A stretch of 64,000 nt of DNA, taken from contig JAHZGX010000004.1 of assembly GCA_019420585.1 (NCBI GenBank), forward strand, positions 124,001 through 188,000, in the 5' to 3' direction. The notes under the pieces were generated by a model. The model did not search any database and was not told where the DNA came from. It saw only the letters and a program-made list of their open reading frames with translations. Source of the DNA: Prevotellaceae bacterium (GTDB taxonomy: Bacteria > Bacteroidota > Bacteroidia > Bacteroidales > Bacteroidaceae). Of this stretch, positions 7,806-16,659 are shown one piece after another (positions within the stretch are counted from its first letter, which is position 1; each line of letters begins with the position of its first letter). Position numbers and translations under genes: made by a program.

Positions 7806-9035
7806 ATGGAACTGACTGACAGATTTCTCAAATACGTGTCCATTGACACGCAATCAAGCGAAGAGAACGAAACACAATGCCCAAGCACCGAGAAGCAAAG
7901 GGACTTGGCGCAATACCTGTACGAGGAACTCCAGGCCATCGGGCTGACAGACGTGGAAATGGACGAGCATGCCTATGTGTATGCAACGTTGCCCGCCAAC
8001 ACGGAAAAGGAAGTACCCGTCATAGGCTTCATAGCACACATGGACACAAGTCCAGACTGCAGCGGAGCCAACATACGTCCGCGCATCATCAGCAACTATG
8101 ATGGCACTGACATCATACTGGACCTGAAGGATGGAATCATCACTTCTGTAGCGCAGTTCCCCGAACTTAAGTCACACATAGGAGAAGACCTGATAGTGAC
8201 CGACGGACACACTCTGCTGGGAGCGGATGACAAAGCCGGCATAGCAGAAATAGTAACCGCCATGACCTACTTGATGAAGCATCCTGAGATAAAGCACGGA
8301 AAGATACGCGTGGGATTCAATCCCGATGAGGAAATTGGAGCAGGAGCACACCTGTTTGACGTGGAGAAATTCGGTTGTCAATGGGCCTACACCATGGACG
8401 GGAGTGAAGTGGGAGAACTTGAATATGAGAATTTCAATGCAGCCGGAGCCAAGATACAAATCAAGGGACGCAACGTGCACCCAGGCTACGCCAAAGGAAA
8501 GATGGTAAACGCATGTCTTCTGGCCTGTGAGTTCGCGTCAATGCTTCCAGAAACAGAACGTCCCGAGACCACCGAGGAATACGAGGGATTCTATCACCTG
8601 ACCGGCATGGCAGGCACCGTGGAGGAAGCCACCCTGAACTACATCATACGTGACCATGACTGCTGCAACTTTGAGCAACGCAAAAAAAAGGTGTCCGAGA
8701 CGGCGCTGGCAATGAACAGCAAGTACGGGGAAGGTACGGTAACGGCTACCGTGAAAGACCAATACCACAACATGCTCTCGCAACTGGAAGACAAGCCAAA
8801 CATAACTGACATCGCGCGCAAGGCCATTGAAGAAGCATGTGGATTCTGCCGTGTGGTGCCCATACGGGGTGGCACCGACGGCGCACAACTCTCTTTCAAG
8901 GGACTCCCATGCCCCAACATCTTTGCAGGGGGACTCAATTTCCACGGTAAGCATGAGTTCGTACCCATACAGAGCATGGAGAAGGCCATGATGACCGTAG
9001 TGAATATCTGCCGGCTGACAGCCGAAATGGCATAA
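7806..9035 (+). CDS. pepT: Peptidase T (tripeptide aminopeptidase)
   Basis: PepT is a cytosolic M20-family di-zinc aminopeptidase acting on tripeptides. The 409 residues carry the expected ligands and motifs: IGFIAHMDTSPD (first His and Asp), LLGADDKAG, FNPDEEIGAGA (catalytic Glu and Glu ligand), MDGSEVGELEYENF, and a C-terminal GGLNFHGKHEFVPI (last His ligand). It sits between pth (48 bp upstream) and the S4-domain gene (5 bp downstream), so it is probably co-transcribed with the translation genes. Confidence 0.95.
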   Translation: MELTDRFLKYVSIDTQSSEENETQCPSTEKQRDLAQYLYEELQAIGLTDVEMDEHAYVYATLPANTEKEVPVIGFIAHMDTSPDCSGANIRPRIISNYDGTDIILDLKDGIITSVAQFPELKSHIGEDLIVTDGHTLLGADDKAGIAEIVTAMTYLMKHPEIKHGKIRVGFNPDEEIGAGAHLFDVEKFGCQWAYTMDGSEVGELEYENFNAAGAKIQIKGRNVHPGYAKGKMVNACLLACEFASMLPETERPETTEEYEGFYHLTGMAGTVEEATLNYIIRDHDCCNFEQRKKKVSETALAMNSKYGEGTVTATVKDQYHNMLSQLEDKPNITDIARKAIEEACGFCRVVPIRGGTDGAQLSFKGLPCPNIFAGGLNFHGKHEFVPIQSMEKAMMTVVNICRLTAEMA

Positions 9036-9040
9036 GCGCA

Positions 9041-9478
9041 ATGGCCAGTCAAGAAGCACGCATAGACAAGTGGCTGTGGGCGGCACGCATATTCAAGACG
9101 CGCACGCTTGCCACTGCCGCATGCCGCAAAGGGCAAGTGAGCATGGGAGGCACCCAATTGAAAGCCAGCCGCACAGTGAAAGCCGGAGACATCGTGAGCG
9201 TGCGGAAGTCTCCCATCACCTACTCCTTTAAGGTGCTCCAACCTATTGAAAAAAGGGTGGGGGCACGCTTACTGCCGGAAATATTGGAGAATGTGACTCC
9301 ACAAAAGCAGTACGAACTGCTGGAGTTAAGCCGCATAAGCGGGTTTGCCAACCGTGCCAAGGGCACAGGCAGACCCACGAAGAAAGACCGCCGAAGTCTG
9401 GACGAGTTTGCACAGGAGGTGCCTTCCTACTTTGGAGATTTTGAGTTCGACATGGACGATGACGAAGACATTGGATAA
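9041..9478 (+). CDS. S4-domain RNA-binding protein (HslR/Hsp15-like)
   Basis: This 145-residue protein begins with an S4 RNA-binding domain: RIDKWLWAARIFKTRTLA, CRKGQVSMGG and VKAGDIVSV (about residues 7-55). This is the arrangement of Hsp15/HslR, which recycles free 50S subunits carrying stalled nascent chains. The C-terminal part is basic and then strongly acidic. It starts 5 bp after pepT, in the same orientation as rplY and pth. A role in ribosome rescue is inferred from the family and the neighbours. Confidence 0.88.
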   Translation: MASQEARIDKWLWAARIFKTRTLATAACRKGQVSMGGTQLKASRTVKAGDIVSVRKSPITYSFKVLQPIEKRVGARLLPEILENVTPQKQYELLELSRISGFANRAKGTGRPTKKDRRSLDEFAQEVPSYFGDFEFDMDDDEDIG

Positions 9479-9508
9479 CTTCCAAGCACTGCATAAAAAG
9501 AGAGAACC

Positions 9509-9976
9509 ATGCACACAGAAGAACTTGACAAGACAGATTTGATGATTCTGCGCACCTTGCAGCAGAACGCACGGCTCACCACCAAGGAACTGGCCGCACT
9601 CGTGCATCTCTCCACAACGCCCGTCTTTGAAAGGCAAAAGCGGCTGGAGAGGATGGGATACATACGCAAATACGTGGCAGTGCTGGATGCAGACAAACTC
9701 AACAGGGGGTTCGTGGTGTTCTGCAACGTGAAACTGCGACGCATAAACCGCGACATCGCCCATGACTTCACAGAGCGTATCCGTGAAGTGCCCCAGGTAA
9801 GCGAATGCTACAATATCAGTGGCAACTTCGATTACCTGCTGAAAATTCATGCCCCAAACATGCAATCCTACCAGGAGTTTATACTCAACACCTTGGGGTC
9901 CATAGAGAGTGTGGGCAGCATAGAGAGCACTTTCGTCATGTCAGAAGTCAAGAACGACTGCGGAATAAGCATCTGA
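9509..9976 (+). CDS. Lrp/AsnC family transcriptional regulator
   Basis: The 155-residue length and domain order fit Lrp/AsnC regulators. There is an N-terminal winged helix-turn-helix (about residues 5-60, LDKTDLMILRTLQQNARLT, then ELAALVHLSTTPVFERQKRLE) and a C-terminal RAM ligand-binding domain with VSECYNISGNFDYLLKI (about 98-114). Such proteins sense amino acids and form octamers on DNA. The target genes and ligand cannot be read from the sequence. It lies between the S4 gene (30 bp) and dnaG (45 bp). Confidence 0.94.
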   Translation: MHTEELDKTDLMILRTLQQNARLTTKELAALVHLSTTPVFERQKRLERMGYIRKYVAVLDADKLNRGFVVFCNVKLRRINRDIAHDFTERIREVPQVSECYNISGNFDYLLKIHAPNMQSYQEFILNTLGSIESVGSIESTFVMSEVKNDCGISI

Positions 9977-10021
9977 CAACAGCACACGCATGCAGGAAAG
10001 CAAATCAGGAGAGCAGACAGG

Positions 10022-12166
10022 ATGATTGACAAATTAACCATAGACAGAATTTTGGACGCGGCCAATATAGTGGACGTGGTGTCGGACTTCGTGACCCTCA
10101 AGCGATCGGGAGCTAACCTGAAAGGACTTTGCCCATTCCACGATGACCGTACCCCCTCGTTCATGGTATCGCCAGCCAAGAACATCTGCAAGTGTTTCGC
10201 ATGCGGAGTGGGCGGCAGACCCGTGGACTTCATCATGAAGCACGAGCAACTGAGCTACCCCGATGCGCTCCGCTATCTGGCCAAGAAGTACGGAATAGAA
10301 ATCAAGGAGAAGGAACTCTCCGCCGAAGATAAGCAGTCGCAGACGGACAGGGACAGTATGTTCGTCCTCAACGAATGGGCCAAGGAATGGTTTCAGGAGC
10401 AATTGAACAACACCCCCTCGGGACGTGCCATCGGCATGGCCTATTTCCATGAGCGCGGTTTCTGGGACGACATCATTGCCAGGTTCCAACTGGGCTTCTG
10501 CCCGGACGAGCGGAACAATTCGCTCGGCAAGGACGCGCTGAAAGCCGGCTATCAGGAGCGGTACCTCATTAACACTATCAACCAAAAGGAACCGCGACTG
10601 AGCGTAGGCACAGGACTCTGCCTGAAAAACGAGGACGGACAACTAAGAGACCGCTTTCGGGGACGTGTGATATGGCCCATATTCACCGTAAGCGGACGGG
10701 TGGCAGGTTTCGGCGGACGAGTGCTGGATGCCGCCACCAAGGGAGTGAACGTCAAGTATCTGAACTCTCCCGAAAGCATCATCTACAGCAAACGCAAGGA
10801 ACTCTTCGGACTCTTCCAGGCCAAGGAGGCCATCCGCAAGCGTGACCTCTGCTACCTAGTGGAAGGCTACACCGATGTCATGGCCATGCACCAGCATGGC
10901 GTGGAGAACGTGGTGGCCTCATCGGGCACGGCTCTCACCACCGACCAAATACATCTGATACACCGCATGACCGGCAACATCACCGTCATCTATGACGGAG
11001 ACGAGGCAGGTATACATGCTAGCGAAAGGGGCATAGACATGCTGCTGGCCGAGGGCATGAACGTCAAGTTGTTGCTCCTGCCCGACGGTGACGACCCGGA
11101 CAGTTTCGCACGCAAGCATACAGCAACGGAATACCAACAGTACTTGGTCGAGCACCAGGTGGACTTCATCCAGTACAAAACAGCGCACCTAATGCAGGCT
11201 GCCAAGGACGACCCCACCCGCATGGGGCAACTTATACACAGCATTGCAGCCAGCATTGCGGCCATTCCCGATGAAATCACAAGAATACTCTACACCCGTC
11301 AGGCTTCCCAGAAACTGCAAATGGAAGAGCGCATCATCGGCAACGCCGTGAACGAACAGCGCAGAACCATGGCCGAAGAAAAGCACAAGGAGATTGAACG
11401 GGAAGCGCGCCGGGCAAGTTATAACCAAGCACAGGCTACGAACCTTCCTTCGTCCCAAGGAGGCACAACCCTGAAACCGGCACCAGACAACACGCCCAAC
11501 ACTCATGAAACACAGCCGGCCACTACCACAGCAACCACGCTGTCAAGCGAAGCATTTATGCCTGCCAAGCCCGATGCGACAAACACTGCCACATTAGGCT
11601 CCATTTCCCCATTGGTACAGGATGACCCAGCCTTTGAAGCGGAAAGCAACCGTGAGAGCGACCTAATGCGGCTTCTACTAGGCGGAGGAGAACAAATCAT
11701 AGCCAAAATAGAGGACGAGAACGACGAAGAAAAGACAATCAGTGCTTTTGAGTATACGCATCTGTCTTTTCTTGATGAGGGCATCACCCTGTCTTCCCCA
11801 CTTTATGAACGCATCTTGGATGAAGCCCTCATGCACATGCATGACCAAGATTTCACTGCTGCACAGTATTTTTCACGTCATCCCGACCCTGCCATAAGGA
11901 TGCTGACCTTCGAGTTGAGCATGGACAAGGAACCGCTCAGCAAGATACATTCAGACGCTCCCAACGAGCAACGTTTCGATGACATGATCATGAAACTGGT
12001 GGACGACATCAAACTCTATTACGTACAGAGGGAAATGAAGAGCCTGTTAAGAAAGGCGAAAGACCGCGATTTGCAAAAGGACAAGAAGGCTTACTCGGAA
12101 CTCCTTTCCCGTTTCACAGAACTGAGTCTTTGTGCCAAGAAACTGGCCAACAGAAACAGAAGTTAG
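10022..12166 (+). CDS. dnaG: DNA primase
   Basis: DnaG makes RNA primers for replication. The N-terminal CHC2 zinc finger is visible as CPFHDDRTPSF then CKCFACGVGG (about residues 38-65). The catalytic core with the Toprim acidic motifs follows: VEGYTDVMAMHQ (about 280-291) and YDGDEAG (about 323-329). A low-complexity linker rich in Thr, Pro and Ala (about residues 475-530) separates the core from the C-terminal helicase-interaction region. At 714 residues it is longer than E. coli DnaG (581) mainly because of that linker. Confidence 0.96.
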   Translation: MIDKLTIDRILDAANIVDVVSDFVTLKRSGANLKGLCPFHDDRTPSFMVSPAKNICKCFACGVGGRPVDFIMKHEQLSYPDALRYLAKKYGIEIKEKELSAEDKQSQTDRDSMFVLNEWAKEWFQEQLNNTPSGRAIGMAYFHERGFWDDIIARFQLGFCPDERNNSLGKDALKAGYQERYLINTINQKEPRLSVGTGLCLKNEDGQLRDRFRGRVIWPIFTVSGRVAGFGGRVLDAATKGVNVKYLNSPESIIYSKRKELFGLFQAKEAIRKRDLCYLVEGYTDVMAMHQHGVENVVASSGTALTTDQIHLIHRMTGNITVIYDGDEAGIHASERGIDMLLAEGMNVKLLLLPDGDDPDSFARKHTATEYQQYLVEHQVDFIQYKTAHLMQAAKDDPTRMGQLIHSIAASIAAIPDEITRILYTRQASQKLQMEERIIGNAVNEQRRTMAEEKHKEIEREARRASYNQAQATNLPSSQGGTTLKPAPDNTPNTHETQPATTTATTLSSEAFMPAKPDATNTATLGSISPLVQDDPAFEAESNRESDLMRLLLGGGEQIIAKIEDENDEEKTISAFEYTHLSFLDEGITLSSPLYERILDEALMHMHDQDFTAAQYFSRHPDPAIRMLTFELSMDKEPLSKIHSDAPNEQRFDDMIMKLVDDIKLYYVQREMKSLLRKAKDRDLQKDKKAYSELLSRFTELSLCAKKLANRNRS

Positions 12167-12223
12167 ACACCATACGATTGAGCACGCACTCACAGACAAT
12201 CTTTGTCATAAAATCATATCAGC

Positions 12224-14452
12224 ATGATTACAAAACAAGAATATCCTGTCCTGGGCATGGGGTGCGCTGCCTGCGCCACCCGAGTAGAACAGGCTCTCAA
12301 GACGCAGAAGGGCGTGGCACAGGCCACAGTAAACTTTGCGGCCCAAACCGTACTTGTGGAATATGACAACAAGACATGTTCCCCCGCCCTCCTGCTGCAG
12401 ACCGTACAGGCTGCCGGCTATGACCTGGTCATGGAAGATGACGCACGCAAGGCAGAAGAAAAGGCCACGGAGACGCGCAGGATGGAATGGACACGCGTCA
12501 GGAATCGCGCCGCAGGGGCTGCCCTGCTCTCCATCATGGTGTGGAGCATACAGATGCTCTGCCCACACACGCCACTCTTCGCCCTACTCATGCTCCTTCT
12601 GGCCACACCTGTAGTACTATGGTTCGGCCGGGGATTTTTCCTGAATGCGGCGGTTCAGTTGCGCCATCGCTCAGCAGGCATGGACTTGCTGGTCGCCACC
12701 GGCACCGGCGTTGCTTACCTTTACAGCACAGTTCAGTTGACCCGGTATGCCTGCATAGAGGGAAGCGCCACCCTGCCCCATCTCTATTTCGAGTCGGCAT
12801 CAATGATTGTCACATTCGTCCTCATAGGGCGGCTTCTGGAAGCGAGAGCCAAAAGCCACACCACCGATGCACTGCGCGGACTGATGAGCCTGAGCCCGCA
12901 AACCGTGACAGCCACCGACGGCAACGGGCAGACGCGTGAGGTGCGCATACAGGATGTGCAGGTGGGTGACCTGCTCCTGGCCAAAGGAGGAGAGCACGTG
13001 GCCGTGGACGGCACCGTGGTCAACGGAGCCTCACACGTGGATGAAAGCATGCTCAGCGGTGAGCCCATCCCTGTGGACAAGCAGGTGGGAAGCCGCGTGT
13101 ATGCGGGCACCATCAACCTGCAGGGCAGTTTCACCTACCGGGCCGACAGCGTGGGCGAACACACCGTCTTGGCACAAATCATACGCATGGTGCGCGAAGC
13201 ACAAGGCAGCAAGGCACCCATACAGAGGGTGGCCGACAGCGTGGCGGCTGTCTTTGTACCCACCATCATGACCCTGAGTGTGCTCACCCTGGTCACATGG
13301 GGCTTGTTTGGCGGTACCGATGGATGGTCAAGAGGACTTACCGCAGCCGTGAGTGTACTGGTGGTTGCCTGCCCCTGTGCCTTGGGACTTGCCACTCCCA
13401 CGGCCATCACCGTGGGCATCGGACGCGCTGCCAAGGAGGGGATCTTGGTGCAGGATGCCGCCGCACTGGAAGAGGCATGCCGCACCGATGTGGTGGTGTT
13501 GGACAAGACAGGCACACTCACCACCGGCCATCCATCGGTGACTGATGTGTGCTGGGACGGAGACAACAGGCACCTCACCGCAGTGCTGCTGGCTTTGGAG
13601 AGCCGTTCGTCACACCCTTTGGCAGAGGCCATCGTGCACTACCTGACAGAAAACCGTGAAGCAAACACCATGCTGCAAGATTGCCTTACCGTGGAGAGCC
13701 ATACCACACTGCCGGGCAGAGGCATAGAAGCCACCGTGCAGGGTGTTGTCTACCTGCTGGGCAATCGCTCGTTGCTGGAGTCCAGGGGAATTGCCCTCAC
13801 CGGGAAACTGGCAGAGTCATGTGCCCGGATGGAGCATGAAGGACAAGCCATAGTGCTGCTTGCCGACAGCCACGAGGCTCTGGCCGCATTGGGAATATCC
13901 GACCCGCTGAAACCCACCTCGCAGCAGGCCGTAAGTGAATTGAAGGAAATGGGCATTGAAGTGCACATGCTCACGGGTGACCATGCCAAGGCTGCAGAGG
14001 CCACGGCTCATGCCTTGGGCATCGAACACTATCAGGCCGGCGTACTGCCTGCGCAAAAAGCCGATTTCATAAAAGAATTGCAAAGTCAGGGAAGACATGT
14101 GGCCATGGTGGGCGACGGCATCAATGACAGTGCGGCACTTGCCACCGCCAATCTGAGCATCGCCATGGGACAGGGAAGCGACATGGCCATGGACGTGGCC
14201 ATGCTCACCATCATGGGCTCCGACTTGCGCCGGGTGAGACATGCCATGCGCCTTTCGCACATCACCGTACGCACCATCCGGCAAAACCTCTTCTGGGCAT
14301 TTGTGTATAATATAATAGGTGTGCCCGTGGCCGCAGGCGTGCTCTACCCTCTGTGCGGAATCATGCTTGACCCCATGTATGCAGGAATGGCCATGGCCTT
14401 GAGCAGCATCAGCGTGGTGACCAACAGTCTGAGAATAACAGGCAGGAAGTAA
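12224..14452 (+). CDS. copA: Copper-translocating P1B-type ATPase
   Basis: This inner-membrane pump exports Cu(I). The 742 residues contain one N-terminal heavy-metal-associated domain with the GMGCAAC metal site (about residues 9-15), then membrane helices, an actuator motif DESMLSGEPIPV, the copper-selective CPC motif in a transmembrane helix (CPCALGLATP, about 383-392), the phosphorylation site DKTGTLT (about 427-433), and the hinge motif MVGDGINDSAAL. The CPC motif and single HMA domain support copper or silver rather than zinc. No metal-responsive regulator is adjacent. A tRNA gene follows. Confidence 0.95.
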   Translation: MITKQEYPVLGMGCAACATRVEQALKTQKGVAQATVNFAAQTVLVEYDNKTCSPALLLQTVQAAGYDLVMEDDARKAEEKATETRRMEWTRVRNRAAGAALLSIMVWSIQMLCPHTPLFALLMLLLATPVVLWFGRGFFLNAAVQLRHRSAGMDLLVATGTGVAYLYSTVQLTRYACIEGSATLPHLYFESASMIVTFVLIGRLLEARAKSHTTDALRGLMSLSPQTVTATDGNGQTREVRIQDVQVGDLLLAKGGEHVAVDGTVVNGASHVDESMLSGEPIPVDKQVGSRVYAGTINLQGSFTYRADSVGEHTVLAQIIRMVREAQGSKAPIQRVADSVAAVFVPTIMTLSVLTLVTWGLFGGTDGWSRGLTAAVSVLVVACPCALGLATPTAITVGIGRAAKEGILVQDAAALEEACRTDVVVLDKTGTLTTGHPSVTDVCWDGDNRHLTAVLLALESRSSHPLAEAIVHYLTENREANTMLQDCLTVESHTTLPGRGIEATVQGVVYLLGNRSLLESRGIALTGKLAESCARMEHEGQAIVLLADSHEALAALGISDPLKPTSQQAVSELKEMGIEVHMLTGDHAKAAEATAHALGIEHYQAGVLPAQKADFIKELQSQGRHVAMVGDGINDSAALATANLSIAMGQGSDMAMDVAMLTIMGSDLRRVRHAMRLSHITVRTIRQNLFWAFVYNIIGVPVAAGVLYPLCGIMLDPMYAGMAMALSSISVVTNSLRITGRK

Positions 14453-14578
14453 GGCACGCACCGTGCAAGCAGATGAATGGGAGCGACCTGGCATCTTCTG
14501 ACATCTGTCCACCATATACACAAGCTGATCAAGGAACAAGAAAATGGCTCTTCCCTTTCTCCATTCGCAGGAAAGTCG

Positions 14579-14586
14579 TATCTTTG
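14579..14586 (+). promoter_or_regulatory. -7 box of the tRNA-Arg gene
   Basis: TATCTTTG matches TAnnTTTG and ends 13 nt before the first base of the tRNA, which is the expected spacing for a short-leader stable RNA promoter. It indicates that the tRNA has its own promoter rather than relying on copA. Confidence 0.6.
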
Positions 14587-14599
14587 TGCCCAGTTTAAT

Positions 14600-14673
14600 G
14601 GCTCCGTAGCTTAGTTGTATAGAGCGTCAGATTCCGGTTCTGAAGGTCGAGGGTTAGAATCCCTCCGGGGTCA
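14600..14673 (+). tRNA. tRNA-Arg (anticodon CCG)
   Basis: A full cloverleaf can be drawn: acceptor GGCTCCG/CGGGGTC with two G-T wobbles, D stem GCTT/GAGC, anticodon stem TCAGA/TCTGA with loop TTCCGGT (anticodon CCG, reading CGG), variable loop AGGTC, T stem GAGGG/CCCTC, discriminator A. CCA is not encoded. The T loop reads TTAGAAT instead of the near-universal TTCGAAT, and the D loop has G18-T19 instead of G18-G19. The invariant G19-C56 tertiary pair thus appears to be replaced by U19-A56. A promoter box lies 13 nt upstream and a terminator follows, so the gene looks intact. Confidence 0.93.
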
Positions 14674-14680
14674 CTTAAGA

Positions 14681-14726
14681 GAAAGAAGGCTGCACCGAAT
14701 CAAGCATTACGGTGCAGCCTTCTTTC
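14681..14726. terminator. Bidirectional intrinsic terminator
   Basis: A perfect 17-bp inverted repeat (14681-14697 with 14710-14726, loop 12 nt) has a GC-rich centre and A/T-rich ends, giving pyrimidine/T-rich tails in both directions. It ends the tRNA transcript on the plus strand and the lyase-like gene on the minus strand. Confidence 0.8.
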
Positions 14727-14753
14727 TTTGTGGCATTTGTCAAATGCCTGCAT

Positions 14754-15671
14754 TCAGTCATGCGGCTGTGGATTGGGATTCACGTGCGCCTCATACACCT
14801 TGAAGTCAGCCAGGAACAGGCTCTCATCCTTGATTCCGTTGTCAGGACGGTCAAGCGCGCTCTCCATCTTCCTGCCCAGGCTGCGGTATATGCCAAACTT
14901 GTTCCGTATACTCACGGCTCCCTTCCTCCACAAGTCCACATCGGAGAAAGAACGGTCAGCAAGCACCTTGCCGTCACTGTTGCGAACCAGTTTGATACGA
15001 AACGTTCCGTGGTGGGTATAGTGCATTTCCGTGGTCACCTGCACCCACTCATCCTCAAAGTCGCTTAGGGGAAGGTTGTCAACGATGATTCCCTTGCTCG
15101 TTTGCCGGGTGTCACCTGTATGGATGACCTGCACACGCCTGTTGCTGCCGTCACCGTTGCAACGGGTACTGATGGTGATGAGAGGAGCACCCTTGTTGCC
15201 TTCCTGTGCCTTCAACTGATGGATGTGGCAGAAGTTCTTCGACGGGCGGAAGCCCTTGGGGATGCGGAACTTCCATTCCAGGCGCTGCCATTCGCCCCAG
15301 TTGCCGTTCAGTCCATACCACTCCGCGCTGGTGCGGCTCTTCATCTCATTGCGCTGACGGTCGCTCAGCAGACTGCCGCGGTCGCTGTCGAGTGCCTCTG
15401 CATTGGCATGATTGGTGAACTTGAACACATACTGCTGCAAGGTTGAGTCAAAGAGAACTTCACAATGCACCCCTTGATAATGGTCCTGCCGGGAAATATT
15501 GGGATGTTCCGAATAGTCCCATCCCAAGGAACGCATATACTCATGTATGGCCTTGTAATCCTTTCCCACCAGTTCGGCACCGGCCTGCATGCCCCCCCGG
15601 TAGGTGTAGTCGATGGCATGTGCGGCCAGTGACACCATCAGTACAGATATTGCCAAGATTTTCGCTTTCAT
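14754..15671 (-). CDS. Secreted polysaccharide-lyase-like protein
   Basis: The 305-residue product has a signal peptide (about residues 1-19, ending AAHA). The rest has the features of a beta-jelly-roll lyase of the heparin-lyase I-like Pfam group (Polysacc_lyase): WQRLEWKFRIPKGF, then FCHIHQLKAQ, then a central EDEWVQVTTEMHY and IRNKFGIYRS. Proteins of this group cleave uronic-acid polysaccharides, but the substrate cannot be assigned from sequence and the lyase assignment itself is by pattern only. It is the last gene of a three-gene minus-strand operon behind DPP IV, 38 bp after the preceding gene. Confidence 0.68.
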   Translation of the reverse strand: MKAKILAISVLMVSLAAHAIDYTYRGGMQAGAELVGKDYKAIHEYMRSLGWDYSEHPNISRQDHYQGVHCEVLFDSTLQQYVFKFTNHANAEALDSDRGSLLSDRQRNEMKSRTSAEWYGLNGNWGEWQRLEWKFRIPKGFRPSKNFCHIHQLKAQEGNKGAPLITISTRCNGDGSNRRVQVIHTGDTRQTSKGIIVDNLPLSDFEDEWVQVTTEMHYTHHGTFRIKLVRNSDGKVLADRSFSDVDLWRKGAVSIRNKFGIYRSLGRKMESALDRPDNGIKDESLFLADFKVYEAHVNPNPQPHD

Positions 15672-15709
15672 ATAGTCACAGTCATTTTTTCTTAAAAGAC
15701 GTTCGGGGA

Positions 15710-16657
15710 TCAGAAGTCCAGGCGGAAGAGGTGCCCCTGTCCCTGCAGCAGGAGCACGTCACGCCAGGCAGCACAGTCCTCCAGTTCGCTGAAGGTGGCG
15801 CGCCGCAGGTCAATGACGTTCTGCATGGAGCGGGTCTCCAGGTTCCACACGTAGAGTACCGAGGGCTGCTTGTCACTGCCGAACCCCGTGGGCATGAAGA
15901 GTTGGCCGTTGCGGATGAACAGCCCTTGTCCAATGGGCATGAAGGGGCGATTGTAGGTCTCCTCCAGCAGATAGTTCTCCAGCAAGTCCTTCTCGGTGAG
16001 CGTCACAATGCCATCCACGCCCTCGTCGGGAGCCGGCAGGCGGAACTTGACAATACGGTGCCTGTTGGCCTTGTCGGTGTTGTTCACCGTGTTCCCATAG
16101 CCATAGAGCGTGTCGTTCTCCCGGTCGATGACCCACTGCAGGGCATAGCCGAAGAGGTGGTTGTCGTCCCGGAAATGGATGACCTGCACGGTGTGCGTGG
16201 CATCCAGTGCGGAATCCAGGCGCTCCACGAAGAGCACATCCTTCATCCCCTGCCAGGGCTGGCGCGCACACTGGCTCACGTAAAGCAGGGGGAGCGGGTC
16301 CTGCGGTGCGTAGCGATAGTTGGAGAATGACATCACGTTGCAGTGGTTCACCTTGTCGTAGCAGGCCATCCTGTAAGGCTTCACCCGCTGTGTCAGCGTG
16401 TTGCCGTCATAGGTGTAGACCGAGAGCCACCCTGAGTTCTGCGCACTCAGCAAGGTGTCGCCATACACCTCCATTCCCTGGTATCCCTCGCCCTGCACTC
16501 CCTGCAGGGGAGCCACATGGCGCACCTCCAGAGTATTGGTAAGCAGCGAGACCCGCTGACCGCCATAGCTGACGGTTGCGGGTCCCTTGTCTGTATTGTC
16601 CTGAGCCGCCACTGATGCACCCATCAGAAGCAGGCCCATGAGCATCATCCCTCTCAT
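15710..16657 (-). CDS. Secreted protein, probable beta-propeller
   Basis: I do not recognise the family. The 315 residues start with a signal peptide (about residues 1-19, ending SVAAQ) and continue as a beta-strand-rich domain with several repeats of the type GD-LLSAQNSGWLSVYTYDGN and SVLYVWNLETRSMQNV, which resemble propeller blades. Cysteines are few (Cys in YRMACYDKVNHC and VSQCARQ, and one near the C terminus). The start is 2 bp after the DPP IV stop, so the two are almost certainly co-transcribed. A role in peptide or glycan handling outside the cytosol is inferred from neighbours. Confidence 0.7.
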   Translation of the reverse strand: MRGMMLMGLLLMGASVAAQDNTDKGPATVSYGGQRVSLLTNTLEVRHVAPLQGVQGEGYQGMEVYGDTLLSAQNSGWLSVYTYDGNTLTQRVKPYRMACYDKVNHCNVMSFSNYRYAPQDPLPLLYVSQCARQPWQGMKDVLFVERLDSALDATHTVQVIHFRDDNHLFGYALQWVIDRENDTLYGYGNTVNNTDKANRHRIVKFRLPAPDEGVDGIVTLTEKDLLENYLLEETYNRPFMPIGQGLFIRNGQLFMPTGFGSDKQPSVLYVWNLETRSMQNVIDLRRATFSELEDCAAWRDVLLLQGQGHLFRLDF

Positions 16658-16659
16658 GG

